Source of the DNA: CAZOEL01 sp964578835 | Lineage (GTDB): Bacteria; Desulfobacterota; Syntrophobacteria; Syntrophobacterales; Syntrophobacteraceae | Length of the DNA stretch: 38,712 bases | Reading direction: 5' to 3' | Assembly (NCBI GenBank): GCA_964578835.1 | Contig: CAZOEL010000069.1 | Coordinates: 1-38,712 of the forward strand | Part shown: positions 23,989 through 32,694 of the stretch, piece after piece | Layout: each line of letters opens with the position of its first letter | How positions within the stretch are numbered: position 1 is the first letter of the stretch | Position numbers and translations under genes: made by a program | Notes under the pieces: generated by a model | The model's database searches: none | What the model was told of the DNA's origin: nothing | What the model saw: the letters and a program-made list of their open reading frames with translations, nothing else

Positions 23989-25725
23989 ATGAAAGTCATT
24001 GTGGCCGAGACCGCCGGCTTCTGTCGAGGGGTTAAAGATGCTTTGGACATTACTCTAGACGCCATCAAAAAGCGTAAAGATTCTGAGAGCCTCTGCACCT
24101 ATGGCCCTCTTATCCATAATCGACAGGTTTTGGCTATGTTGGAAGAAAAGGGCGTGAAGGAAGAAAACCGGATTGAAAGCTGCGCCGGAAAGAAGGTCGT
24201 TATCAGAGCCCATGGAATTCCTCCTCATGAGCGGCAGGCTTTGCGAGAGAAGGGCGCTGTGATTCTCGACGCCACATGCAAGCGGGTGGCGAAGGTTCAA
24301 GGAGTGATCAAGAGGCATTCAAGGCGCGGATTCTACACGATCATCGTGGGCGATGCCGATCATGCTGAAGTCATAGGGCTTATGGGATACACAGGTGGAA
24401 ATGGAACGGTCATCAATCGGCCGGAGCTTCTGGATGAGCTTCCCAAAGAGTGGGAAAAGGTGCTGCTCGTTGCTCAGACGACGCAGAACGAGGAGCTGTT
24501 TCAGGAAATTCAGGAGCGTTTTCTTAGGCGCTATCCTGGAGGCGTGGTGCAGAACACGATTTGTGGCTCCACTCATGAAAGACAGGCAGAAATAAGACAT
24601 ATCTGTTCTCAGGTGGAAGCCATGGTCGTTGTCGGAGGCTATCACAGCGGCAACACGCTGCGATTGGCCGAAGTGGCCAGAGAATGCGAGGCTCCGACTT
24701 ACCATATTGAAACGGAAGCAGACTTGAATGCGCAAGAGATGGCTCGTTACGCCTGTGTGGGCGTCTCTGCGGGAGCTTCTACCCCCAACTGGATCATACA
24801 GAATGTAGTGAAGTACCTGGAATCGATAAAATATGAAGCGACAGATCCCAAGTTCAAGTGGAGAAGGCTTTTGGGCTTCTTGGGATATGCCAACCTGTAC
24901 GCGGCGCTTGGGGCTGCGCTTTTGCAGGTTGCCGCACAGGCGCTGACCGGTTTATGGGGATCCTTGGCGAACAGCCTTATGGCGGCTCTCTATGTTTTTT
25001 CCATACACACTTTGAATATTTATCTGGACCGGAGTGCGATTCAATTCAACGATCCGGGACAGGCAGCGTTCTATCAGAAATGGAGACGCACCTTTATGGT
25101 GATAAGCCTCGGGGCCGTTATCGCTTCTCTCTGGATCGCCTTGAGTGTGGGCATTCTAACCTTTCTCGCCATGGGGGTGTTGATCCTGCTCGGCCTTCTT
25201 TACGGGGTGCCGGTAATTCTTCCAAAGAGTCAACAGAGGCTTTCGGTTTTGAAAATGAAGGACATTCCAACCTCCAAGACTCTGTTTGTCCCAGTAGCAT
25301 GGGCGAGCGTCACAGTGCTGGTTCCCTATTTGCCGCATTTGCTCGAATCGTTTGGCCACCTTCTGTTTGCCTTCTGGGTCATATTCCTCATGGTGCTTAT
25401 CAGGACGACGCTCCTCGACCTGCAGGCTTTTCACGGGGATAGGCTTGTCGGAAGAGAGACTCTGGTTGTCTTGATTGGAGTGCCCAGGACGATACAATAC
25501 GTGAAGGGAATGCTGGTGTTGCTGGCGTGCTCGCTGCTGATCGGCCCCTTGATCGGCGTCAGCACTGCCTTTGCCTATTTCATGCTTCCAACCGTGGCTG
25601 TTTTCTGGTGGTTTCTCGGTTCGGAGCTCAAGAGCCGTTTGAAAGAGGACCCCAATTTTAAAATGCGCGTGGAAGCCATGCTTGCCGGCTTCGGCGTCCT
25701 GGCCCTATTGTGGAGCTTGGTGTAA
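23989..25725 (+). CDS. ispH: HMBPP reductase IspH fused to a UbiA-like prenyltransferase
   Basis: 578 residues with two enzymes. Residues 1-283 are IspH, which makes IPP and DMAPP in the last step of the MEP pathway: cluster ligands C12, C97, C192; substrate residues H43, H75, H125, E127; the TTQNE loop at 164-168; S220 and N222 (HSGNT); S264. From about 292 to 578 is a polytopic membrane domain of about eight helices like UbiA prenyltransferases, with the second acidic motif as LLDLQAFHGDRLVGRETL and a degenerate first motif (LNIYLDRSAIQFND). A fusion would link isoprenoid supply to prenyl transfer at the membrane, perhaps for quinone synthesis (inference). GAAGGG lies before the ATG. No neighbouring isoprenoid genes. 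Confidence 0.95.
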   Translation: MKVIVAETAGFCRGVKDALDITLDAIKKRKDSESLCTYGPLIHNRQVLAMLEEKGVKEENRIESCAGKKVVIRAHGIPPHERQALREKGAVILDATCKRVAKVQGVIKRHSRRGFYTIIVGDADHAEVIGLMGYTGGNGTVINRPELLDELPKEWEKVLLVAQTTQNEELFQEIQERFLRRYPGGVVQNTICGSTHERQAEIRHICSQVEAMVVVGGYHSGNTLRLAEVARECEAPTYHIETEADLNAQEMARYACVGVSAGASTPNWIIQNVVKYLESIKYEATDPKFKWRRLLGFLGYANLYAALGAALLQVAAQALTGLWGSLANSLMAALYVFSIHTLNIYLDRSAIQFNDPGQAAFYQKWRRTFMVISLGAVIASLWIALSVGILTFLAMGVLILLGLLYGVPVILPKSQQRLSVLKMKDIPTSKTLFVPVAWASVTVLVPYLPHLLESFGHLLFAFWVIFLMVLIRTTLLDLQAFHGDRLVGRETLVVLIGVPRTIQYVKGMLVLLACSLLIGPLIGVSTAFAYFMLPTVAVFWWFLGSELKSRLKEDPNFKMRVEAMLAGFGVLALLWSLV

Positions 25726-25728
25726 AGG

Positions 25729-25756
25729 GGCGCCGGGCGCCGGTTGGGGCGGCGCC
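25729..25756 (+). terminator. GC-rich stem-loop after ispH-ubiA
   Basis: GGCGCCG (25729-25735) pairs with CGGCGCC (25750-25756) around a 14-base loop, starting four bases after the stop. TTAGAG follows, so it is not a classic T-tailed terminator, but position and stem strength fit transcript end. Confidence 0.45.
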
Positions 25757-25812
25757 TTAGAGCGCCATTGTCCGATGTGATTGGCGTATAAGCAGGAGAT
25801 CTTCATTCAATT

Positions 25813-26664
25813 ATGATTAGCGTCATCATTCCCTCATACAATCGCAAGAACTGGCTTGTGGAGGCGGTCGAGTCCGCGCTTCGGCAGACGATGAAGGCGA
25901 CGGAAGTCATTGTCGTGGATGATGGCTCGGTGGATGGCACTGCTTTGGCCTTGAAAGCCTTTGGCTCGAAAATCCTTTACGTCCGTCAATCACACCAGGG
26001 GGTGAGCGCTGCGCGGAATGCGGGAATCCGAATCGCCGGAGGCGAATGGCTTGCTTTTCTGGATTCCGACGACTTGTGGGCTCCTGGAAAGCTTTCCGCC
26101 CAGATGGAGTTTCTCCGGAAGCATCCCGGGCTCAAGATTTGCCAGACAGAGGAAATCTGGATGCGGAACGGCCGGAGGATTAATCCCAGGAAATATCATG
26201 AAAAGCCTGAAGGATATTGCTTCTCGAAGCTCCTGGACCGATGTCTTGTAAGCCCCTCGGCCGTGATGATCCATAGGGACATCTTTGCAGAAGTGGGGCT
26301 CTTCGATGAAAGCCTGCCGGCCTGCGAAGATTATGATTTGTGGCTCCGGATAGGGTGTAGGTTCCCTCTGGGCCTTGTGAAGAAGCCTTTGATCGTAAAG
26401 AGGGGAGGTCATTCGGACCAGCTCTCCTCAACGGTTCCATCACTGGATCGGTACCGAATACAATCCCTGGCGAAGTTGCTTCGCGAGGAGCGTCTGAACG
26501 AGGATCAAAGACGGGCGGCTCTCGAAGTTTTGATAACGAAGTGCCGGATCTATGGGGAAGGGTGCAGGAAGCATGGAAAGTTGGACGAAGCGGAGCGGGC
26601 TCTAGCGATTCCGGAAGAATTTTCTCGAATGATTCGAGAGGATTTCAGCGCTGGCCCCGTATAA
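25813..26664 (+). CDS. Family 2 glycosyltransferase
   Basis: 283 residues with a GT-A fold. The start reads ISVIIPSYNRKNWLVEAVES; then EVIVVDDGSVDGT (nucleotide-sugar contact), GVSAARNAGIRIAGGEWLAFLDSDDLWAP with the DSD metal motif at about 89-91, and ACEDYDLWLRIG, the acceptor-side ED motif. It is soluble or peripheral, with no membrane segment. It would add a sugar to a surface polysaccharide, lipid or glycan; donor and acceptor cannot be told. It stands 87 bases after ispH-ubiA, separated by a stem-loop, and faces the M20 dipeptidase gene tail to tail. The ATG has only a distant AGGAG. Confidence 0.92.
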   Translation: MISVIIPSYNRKNWLVEAVESALRQTMKATEVIVVDDGSVDGTALALKAFGSKILYVRQSHQGVSAARNAGIRIAGGEWLAFLDSDDLWAPGKLSAQMEFLRKHPGLKICQTEEIWMRNGRRINPRKYHEKPEGYCFSKLLDRCLVSPSAVMIHRDIFAEVGLFDESLPACEDYDLWLRIGCRFPLGLVKKPLIVKRGGHSDQLSSTVPSLDRYRIQSLAKLLREERLNEDQRRAALEVLITKCRIYGEGCRKHGKLDEAERALAIPEEFSRMIREDFSAGPV

Positions 26665-26675
26665 AAATAGCAGGG

Positions 26676-26720
26676 GGAAAGGATTTCTCACGAAGGCTTA
26701 GGTAAGAAACCCTTTCCTTT
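26676..26720. terminator. Bidirectional terminator between GT2 and M20 genes
   Basis: GGAAAGGATTTCT (26676-26688) pairs with AGAAACCCTTTCC (26705-26717) at 12 of 13 positions around a 16-base loop; TTT follows. It sits in the 60-base gap between converging genes. Confidence 0.6.
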
Positions 26721-26724
26721 CCGG

Positions 26725-28092
26725 TTACCGGACAAGCTCGAAAACAAATGCCGCCGCCGAGCGGGTTCCGCGATGGAAGTCGTCGAGAAAGAATCGTTCG
26801 TTGGGGGAATGGGCGCCGTCATCCGGGCTTCCCCAACCCATGAGAATGCTGTCGACGCCCAATACCTCCTTGAGCAGGTTTACGATCGGGATGGAGCCGC
26901 CTTCCCGGATGAACACGGGAGCTTTTCCAAAGCCTGCTTCTATGGCTTTTTCAGCAGCATGGACGCTCTTTTGGTCCCTCGAGATCACTACCGCATCGGC
27001 CCCGTGCAGTTCCGTAACGCTGACTTTAACCCCGGGAGGCGTGTGGATTTCTATAAACTCCTTAAAAAGCCGATTGATTTTCGCGTTTGACTGGTTGGGA
27101 ACCAAGCGCATGCTCACCTTGGCGCCCGCTTTTGCCGGGATAATCGTCTTGGCGCCTTCTCCGGAGAAGCCTCCCCATAAGCCGTTGATATCGAGCGTGG
27201 GCCGCGCCGTCTTTCGCTCCATCGGCGTAAATCCCGGCTCACCGACGAGCTCGTCAACTCCCAGATATCCTTTGAGCTTCTCCTCGTCAAAGTGAAGAGC
27301 GGCCATCTCTTCCCTTTCCCATCTCTCGATTTCGATCACGTCATCGTAAAATCCGGGTATGGCGACTGTTTCGTCTTCGTTTTTAAGCTTGGTGAGCATC
27401 TGCGCCAGCACCATTGCGGGATTGGCCACGAGTCCTCCGAAGCCGCCCGAGTGGAGGTCGAACCGCGGGCCCTGGACATCGATCTGCAGATAAGAAAGGC
27501 CTCTCAGGCCATACGTTATGGCCGGAATGCCCTGAATGAACTGAGAGCTGTCCGATATGGCGACGACATCGGAGGCTAGCAGCTCCCTGTTTTGGCGAAG
27601 AAACGGCTCGAGGTTCGGACTTCCGATTTCCTCCTCGCCTTCGACGACAAACTTGATGTTGATCGGGAGCTTCTTATCGACTGCGAGGATGGCTTCAATG
27701 GCTTTGAGGTATGTGAAAAACTGTCCCTTGTCGTCGGTCGCACCGCGTGCGTAGACATAGCCATCACGGATCTCCGGTGAAAAGGGCGGCGTTACCCATT
27801 CCTCGAGCGGTTCGGGGGGCTGCACGTCATAGTGGCCGTAAATGAGCAGAGTGGCGTTTCCGGGCGCATCCATCCTTTCCGCATAAACGATGGGATGCCG
27901 TTCTGTCTGGATTATCTGGGTCTTGAAATCCATGCGCTGCAGATGCCCCAATACCCACTCCGCAGCTCTTCGAACGTCGGAGGCATATCTGGAATAAGTG
28001 CTGACGCTCGGTATGCGAAGAAATTCCATGAGCTCGTCCACATGTCTCTGACGGTTATTGTCTATAGAATCAAAAATTTCCCTGGAAATCAT
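26725..28092 (-). CDS. M20 family metallodipeptidase
   Basis: 455 residues, the size of the M20 peptidases of the CNDP/DapE-like group that cut dipeptides in the cytoplasm using two zinc ions. Metal and catalytic residues are visible: H87 and D89 in YGHYDVQPP, D120 in GATDDKG (bridging), E153/E154 in EGEEEIGS (the first being the catalytic base), and later a His in the dimerisation/C-terminal part (DDGAHSPNE). The lid domain lies at about 200-330. AAGGAG lies about nine bases before the ATG at 28092. Single gene, converging on the glycosyltransferase and divergent from the acyltransferase. Substrate unknown; carnosinase-like or general dipeptidase activity is likely. Confidence 0.93.
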   Translation of the reverse strand: MISREIFDSIDNNRQRHVDELMEFLRIPSVSTYSRYASDVRRAAEWVLGHLQRMDFKTQIIQTERHPIVYAERMDAPGNATLLIYGHYDVQPPEPLEEWVTPPFSPEIRDGYVYARGATDDKGQFFTYLKAIEAILAVDKKLPINIKFVVEGEEEIGSPNLEPFLRQNRELLASDVVAISDSSQFIQGIPAITYGLRGLSYLQIDVQGPRFDLHSGGFGGLVANPAMVLAQMLTKLKNEDETVAIPGFYDDVIEIERWEREEMAALHFDEEKLKGYLGVDELVGEPGFTPMERKTARPTLDINGLWGGFSGEGAKTIIPAKAGAKVSMRLVPNQSNAKINRLFKEFIEIHTPPGVKVSVTELHGADAVVISRDQKSVHAAEKAIEAGFGKAPVFIREGGSIPIVNLLKEVLGVDSILMGWGSPDDGAHSPNERFFLDDFHRGTRSAAAFVFELVR

Positions 28093-28274
28093 GCGCCCAC
28101 TCCTTGGTCGAGGTTGCTATCTTTATGTGTGTGGAGATATTCTTAACTGGGTCCTTTCATTCTAATGCCCGAGATATCATACATCCCGAATGGGATTAAC
28201 GCATTTGATCTTTTACCAGTTATAATGACGATGATCCAGTATTCAACTCCCGTAATAATTGAGGGGATAAATTC

Positions 28275-29408
28275 ATGGCAGTCTATTTCAAGACCTTCTC
28301 TCATGCTCAGGAAATCGATAGCAAAATATGGAATCAGCTGGCGGAAAGGGCTAGCCCGACGATGGAATGGGAGTATTTCAACGCTCTGGAGACGTCGGGG
28401 GCCGTTTCCGAAGCGAGGGGATACCGAGCATCCCATCTCATGGCCTTCTCGGAAGATCATAAGCCCATTGCCCTTGCGCCGCTATATGAGCGCGACCGAG
28501 CATGGGTTGAATTTGGCGATGGCGGCCTCATCGAGTTCCTGACGGAGCTTACGGGACTTCCTTACAATCACGGGCTGGTTGGGATCATTCCTTTTACGCC
28601 GTCGCCGGGCTATGAGTTTCTCCATCTGCCCGAGGTCGATTCTGAAGCGATAGGCAAGCTTCTGCTCAACTACATCGACTTCCTGTGCGAACGCCGCGGG
28701 CTTTCCACCTCCAGAATCTACTTCGTGTCTCCAACGGCTCCTCGAACTCACCTGCTCTTGCAGCAGCATGGATATGTGGGGCTGAGAACCAACTATTTTT
28801 ATTGGCGCAACAGAGGCTATCAAACTTTCGACGATTACCTTGGGAGTTTCAAGTCGAGCAGACGCACTAAGATCAAACGCGAGATCAGGGACGTCCGAGA
28901 ACAGGGAATCGATATTCGCATGGTCGAGGGGGCGGATGCGCCGGAGAGCTTCTACGACGAGATTTACGATCTCTACAGGCTTACATGGGAGAAGCATATG
29001 GGCCGCGAGGTCACTCCGTTTCTCAACGCTTCTTTCTTCAAGATGCTTGGCGCCTCTTTTCGAGAGCGCACCGCCTTTTCCGTCGCTTCCACCCGGGAGG
29101 GCAATGTTGGAATGGCCATTTTCTACAAGAAGCTGCGGAACATTTACGGACGGTACTGGGGTTGCTATGAGGAGCGCCCATTTCTCCATTTCGCCACCTG
29201 TTACTATCATCCCATCGATTACGCGATCCAGCATGGCTTCGAGCTGATGGATCCGGGCTTTGGGGGAGACCATAAGCTCATCCGCGGGTATGAAGTCGTC
29301 CCTATATTCCATTATGTCAAATTTCATGGCGAGCAGCAGCGGCGCATCGCGCATTCCGTCTTGAGTCAGATCGGAGTTCAACAAACGGAGATGAGTAAGA
29401 AGTCCTGA
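28275..29408 (+). CDS. GNAT-fold acyltransferase, DUF482 type
   Basis: 377 residues that match the DUF482/FemAB-like group: an N-terminal block with PTMEWEYFNALETSGAVSE and APLYERDRAWVEFG, then SSRRTKIKREIRDVREQGI at about 195-213, a classic element before the second GNAT repeat, and FYKKLRNIYGRYWGCYEE and LMDPGFGGDHKLIRGYEVVP near the end. Such proteins are thought to move an acyl or aminoacyl group in envelope or peptide metabolism; databases often call them peptidogalycan biosynthesis proteins without proof. No signal peptide or membrane helix. GAGGGG lies nine bases before the ATG. Single gene with a strong stem-loop after its stop. Confidence 0.87.
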   Translation: MAVYFKTFSHAQEIDSKIWNQLAERASPTMEWEYFNALETSGAVSEARGYRASHLMAFSEDHKPIALAPLYERDRAWVEFGDGGLIEFLTELTGLPYNHGLVGIIPFTPSPGYEFLHLPEVDSEAIGKLLLNYIDFLCERRGLSTSRIYFVSPTAPRTHLLLQQHGYVGLRTNYFYWRNRGYQTFDDYLGSFKSSRRTKIKREIRDVREQGIDIRMVEGADAPESFYDEIYDLYRLTWEKHMGREVTPFLNASFFKMLGASFRERTAFSVASTREGNVGMAIFYKKLRNIYGRYWGCYEERPFLHFATCYYHPIDYAIQHGFELMDPGFGGDHKLIRGYEVVPIFHYVKFHGEQQRRIAHSVLSQIGVQQTEMSKKS

Positions 29409-29423
29409 GGCAAGAAAAGAAAA

Positions 29424-29481
29424 GGGAGTCCGGTAGGAGGGGGAACCAGACTCCCTAAGGAGGAGGAAAGATTGTCTTTCC
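29424..29481 (+). terminator. Two stem-loops after the DUF482 gene
   Basis: GGGAGTC (29424-29430) pairs with GACTCCC (29449-29455), with GGT/ACC extending the stem inward. Directly after it, GGAAAGA (29465-29471), TTG, TCTTTCC (29475-29481) forms a second stem. A tandem terminator or mRNA-end structure is likely. Confidence 0.55.
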
Positions 29482-29644
29482 ACCCCAATAATAACCTACT
29501 GGTCAAGTAGGGGAAGTTGTCAATTGCGGTGCTCTGTTCTTGAAAGTAATGGCTTGAAGCGGAAAGAACAAGGGTTTGATCTGTTTTGGGGGAAAGAAAT
29601 TATTTTCGAATAAAAGCAAAAATATTTTAATCATTGAAAAAGTA

Positions 29645-29672
29645 CGGTCGGGAACGGACCCGTTCCCGACCG
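29645..29672 (-). terminator. Terminator of the rubredoxin-like gene
   Basis: CGGTCGGGAACGG (29645-29657) and CCGTTCCCGACCG (29660-29672) form a perfect 13-bp palindrome with two bases between. On the minus strand ACTTTTTC follows, and the hairpin starts 14 bases after the stop of the gene at 29687. A strong rho-independent terminator. Confidence 0.8.
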
Positions 29673-29686
29673 GCGCTTCCGATCGA

Positions 29687-29878
29687 TTACTTCTTATCGC
29701 TTTTATAGCTCTCTTGAAATACCTGCGCATTGACATTTCCCGAGCCGACTCCCCCGCAGTCCGGGATATAACAGGATACGTCGATGAATTCGCACTTTTC
29801 CTTACAAGAAGGGCATGTCTCGGGTGGCTGCATCACATCTATCGTGTTTCCACACTTGTTGCATTTCCAGACGGCCAT
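29687..29878 (-). CDS. Small rubredoxin-like cysteine protein
   Basis: 63 residues. MAVWKCNKCGNTIDVMQPPE opens with C6 and C9 (CNKCG), then C22 and C25 (CPSC) complete a rubredoxin-like knuckle pair for iron or zinc. C29, C36 and C41 follow in KCEFIDVSCYIPDCGG. GNVNAQVF near the end is distinctive, and I believe it recurs in small proteins of sulfate-reducing and syntrophic bacteria. It could carry electrons or react with oxygen species; this is inference. AAAGGA lies eight bases before the ATG and a strong terminator lies right behind, so it is an expressed single-gene unit. Confidence 0.8.
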   Translation of the reverse strand: MAVWKCNKCGNTIDVMQPPETCPSCKEKCEFIDVSCYIPDCGGVGSGNVNAQVFQESYKSDKK

Positions 29879-30170
29879 CTGCGGTTCCTTTCTCGTAAAA
29901 AGGTGAGCTGAAGCATGAACAAAACGTTTCTCCCTCAGAAGCTTAAGCTTAAGTTGATTCTCTCTTTAAATCAATAATGAAATAGCAAAAAACATCTTGA
30001 TCACTGCCCCTATTTTATCCCTTTTCTGAAGCTTTTCCCTTTTCATCGGCATTCCCATGATCTATCCTGAAAACAGATGCGGTAAAGAATGCGCGATGAA
30101 GTCAGGCGCCGGTTTCATCGATTCCAGGATTTAATGGATTTCTATTTGTGAGAAATGTGAGCTGATCTTG

Positions 30171-31478
30171 ATGGACGCTAATTATCTGCTGGCGATTTTT
30201 ATAGGAGTCTATCTCCTGCAAACGATTTTTGCCTCTTCCATCGAATTGATCAATACTAGATACGGACAGCAGCGAGGCGGATGTCTCCCGTTTTCTTTTC
30301 AAGGGTTTGTCGATAGCTCCAAGCTTTCGGACATTCTGGCCTACACCGTGGAAAAAAGCCGGTTGGGCTTATCCCAAGGAATTCTTTCGGATTGTCTCCT
30401 GCTTGCCTTCATCCTGATCGGGATCCCTGCGAAAGCGGAGAGCTTCATTATCGAACAGCAGATGCCCTATCTTGCGGCGGGCCTTTTCTTCTTCCTCTGT
30501 CCCGCTCTCCTTCTATTCCTTGTGGAGCTCCCCTTCGACTACTACAACACCTTTGTCATAGAGGAGAAATTCGGCTTCAACCGCTCTTCGTTGAAGGTGT
30601 GGATAATCGACCATGTAAAGGCGGGACTTTTGTCCATCGTTGTCTTTTCCATTCTTTTGTCCGCCATTCTCGCTTTGATCAGGGCTTTTCCGAATGAGTG
30701 GTGGTTGTGGGGATTTATCATCGTTTCCTTTGTGCAGGTCCTGCTCGCCGTGCTCTATCCGAAAATCATCGCTCCGCTTTTCAATAAATTCAAACCCATA
30801 CAGGATGAGCTTCTAAGCAAGAAGATCGCGAGGCTCATGGAGGATAACGGAATAAGGGTGAAGAAAATCCTCCAAATGGATGCGGGCGTGCGCAGTCGAC
30901 ACACGAACGCCTACTTCACCGGTTTGGGAAAGACAAAACAGATCGTGTTGTACGACACTCTGATCGACTCGCATCCGCACGACGAGATCCTGTCTATTTT
31001 GGCCCATGAAATCGGTCACTTTAAGAAGAAGCATATCCTCAAGCAATTGCTCATTTTCGAAGCATCCATGCTTGTTGGATTTTACGCGACTTCCATGATG
31101 CTCGACTGGCCTCTGCTCTACTCGGCTTTTGGGCTCATGGAGCCTCGGCCTTATGTCGGACTGTTTTTTATCAGCCTCTTTTGGCAAAAGGCCGGCTATT
31201 TTCTGCAGCCCCTTTATATGGCTCTTTCTCGATACTTCGAGCGACAAGCCGATCAATTTTCCGTGCGGCTTCTCAAGACGGGAAAGCCTCTGGCCACTTC
31301 GCTCAAACGGATGGCCTCGGACAATCTTTCGAATCTTACCCCCCATCCTCTCTACGTCTGGTTCAATTATTCGCATCCCCCCCTGGTCGAGCGAGTGATG
31401 GCTCTGGAGGAAGCGCCAAGACCGGAAGCGCGCAGGGCAGGTGAAGGCAAATTAAGGGGTAATCGAAGATCATGGTAG
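30171..31478 (+). CDS. M48 family membrane metalloprotease, Ste24-like
   Basis: 435 residues with about six membrane helices: several in the first 200 residues (YLLAIFIGVYLLQTIFA, LLLAFILIGI, AGLFFFLCPALLLFLVEL, LLSIVVFSILLSAILALI, LWGFIIVSFVQVLLAVLYP) and two near 300-345. The zinc motif is HEIGH at 279-283, with the third ligand in YFERQADQFS (ExxxxD) near 358. FDYYNTFVIEEKFGFN is typical of the Ste24/CAAX-protease branch. Bacterial members degrade or process membrane proteins. The start is ATG 30171 (a TTG lies just before it); its ribosome site is weak. The stop overlaps the DUF554 start by seven bases, so the pair is coupled. Confidence 0.92.
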   Translation: MDANYLLAIFIGVYLLQTIFASSIELINTRYGQQRGGCLPFSFQGFVDSSKLSDILAYTVEKSRLGLSQGILSDCLLLAFILIGIPAKAESFIIEQQMPYLAAGLFFFLCPALLLFLVELPFDYYNTFVIEEKFGFNRSSLKVWIIDHVKAGLLSIVVFSILLSAILALIRAFPNEWWLWGFIIVSFVQVLLAVLYPKIIAPLFNKFKPIQDELLSKKIARLMEDNGIRVKKILQMDAGVRSRHTNAYFTGLGKTKQIVLYDTLIDSHPHDEILSILAHEIGHFKKKHILKQLLIFEASMLVGFYATSMMLDWPLLYSAFGLMEPRPYVGLFFISLFWQKAGYFLQPLYMALSRYFERQADQFSVRLLKTGKPLATSLKRMASDNLSNLTPHPLYVWFNYSHPPLVERVMALEEAPRPEARRAGEGKLRGNRRSW

Positions 31479-32182
31479 GGACGTTCATCAACGTTGGGGC
31501 TATAGTGGCGGGGAGCTTCGCCGGGGCGTCCATTGGATCGAGGCTTCGGGAAGATATGCGCAATACGGTGCTCAATGGGCTGGGGCTTGTCACTTTGCTT
31601 GTCGGGCTGCAGATGGCGCTGAAGACGGAAAATATCCTCATAGTGCTGGGAGCCGTCCTCGGTGGGGGCGTCCTGGGAGAGTTGCTGCGCATCAGCGTGA
31701 GGATTGAGCAACTCGGCGTCTTGCTTGATTCTATATCGAGAAAAGAAGAGCGCCAGAGCTTCGCTCAGGGATTTGTGACGGCGAGCCTGATTTTCTGTGT
31801 GGGACCAATGGCCATCCTGGGATCGATCCAAGATGGCCTCTCTAGTGATTACGGGCTGCTGGCGGTAAAATCCATGTTGGACGGATTCGCCTCCATCGCT
31901 TTTTCCGCCAGCTTGGGGTGGGGCGTCGCTTTTTCAGCTTTGAGCATCCTGGTCTATCAAGGGAGCATCACCCTTTTTGCGGGCGCGCTCTCGAAACTGC
32001 TCTCGGAGCCAATGATTGTCGAAATGAGTGCTACAGGAGGCCTCATCATAGTGGGAATCGCGCTCAAGATGATGAACCTGAAGGATGCGCGTCCAGCCAA
32101 CTTTCTACCCGCGCTCGTCATCGCTCCTCTCATTGTGGCCTTTCTCCCGAGGGCAAAAGCGCTGCTGGAATCCTTGTTTTGA
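31472..32182 (+). CDS. DUF554 membrane protein (YdfK-like)
   Basis: 236 residues, about seven membrane helices, with the family features: VGTFINVGAIVAGSFAGASIG at the start, GLGLVTLLVGLQMAL, VLGAVLGGGVLGELLRI, AQGFVTASLIFCVGPMAILGSIQDG (the most conserved part), and ATGGLIIVGIALKMMNLKD. Possibly a transporter; function is not established. Its ATG lies inside the last codons of the M48 protease gene, indicating translational coupling and perhaps shared control. It converges on mce with a 104-base gap that contains only weak stem-loops such as TCGCC-ttcaa-GGCGA near 32264. Confidence 0.9.
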   Translation: MVGTFINVGAIVAGSFAGASIGSRLREDMRNTVLNGLGLVTLLVGLQMALKTENILIVLGAVLGGGVLGELLRISVRIEQLGVLLDSISRKEERQSFAQGFVTASLIFCVGPMAILGSIQDGLSSDYGLLAVKSMLDGFASIAFSASLGWGVAFSALSILVYQGSITLFAGALSKLLSEPMIVEMSATGGLIIVGIALKMMNLKDARPANFLPALVIAPLIVAFLPRAKALLESLF

Positions 32183-32286
32183 CTCCTGATCTGATCGCCC
32201 GCGCCTGGCGCTTTGCCAGAACCTCGCTGGAGCAATGCGAAGCCTGCCAGCGCCGCGTGACGGTCGCCTTCAAGGCGAGTGCGCTG

Positions 32287-32694
32287 TCATTCGTCTCTTT
32301 GGCAGAGCTCGACGAGGACTCCATAGGTGGACTTTGGATGAAGGAATGCTATCTTCGCTCCTCCCGCTCCACGCCTGGGTTTTTCGTCGATTAGCTGCAC
32401 GCCCTTGGCTTTGAGCTCGGCCAGAGCCTCCTCGATGTTTTCGACCCTGAAAGCTATGTGCTGGACCCCTTCACCGCGCTTTTCGAGGTACTTCGCAACG
32501 GGACCATCCGGAGACGTGGATTCCAGGAGCTCGACTTCGCTGTCCCCGACCGGAAAGAAAGCCGTTGTCACTTTCTGTTCCTCAACCGTTTCGTTACCGG
32601 CATGATCCAGACCGAGAAGATCGTGGTAAAGTTTTTTCGTTGCTTCGATACTCTTAACGGCTATGCCAATGTGATCCACTTTCAACACTTTCAT
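32287..32694 (-). CDS. mce: Methylmalonyl-CoA epimerase
   Basis: Interconverts (R)- and (S)-methylmalonyl-CoA, between propionyl-CoA carboxylation and the B12-dependent mutase. The 135-residue protein has the VOC/glyoxalase fold; metal ligands H8 (VDHIGIAV), Q40 (EEQKVTTAFF), H79 (GVQHIAFRV) and E129 (VLVELCQ) are all present. PRRGAGGAKIAFLHPKSTYG is a family signature. The start is ATG 32694, overlapping the meaB stop (ATGA) with GGAGG just upstream; a longer frame from 32730 lies inside meaB and is rejected. Coupled to meaB, so made with the mutase chaperone; the mutase itself is not in the window. Confidence 0.93.
   Translation of the reverse strand: MKVLKVDHIGIAVKSIEATKKLYHDLLGLDHAGNETVEEQKVTTAFFPVGDSEVELLESTSPDGPVAKYLEKRGEGVQHIAFRVENIEEALAELKAKGVQLIDEKPRRGAGGAKIAFLHPKSTYGVLVELCQRDE

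Noticed and set aside
29930..29960. AAGCTTAAGCTTAAG tandem palindrome before the M48 gene
   Set aside because: Short simple sequence likely to arise by chance; no paired site or known regulator.
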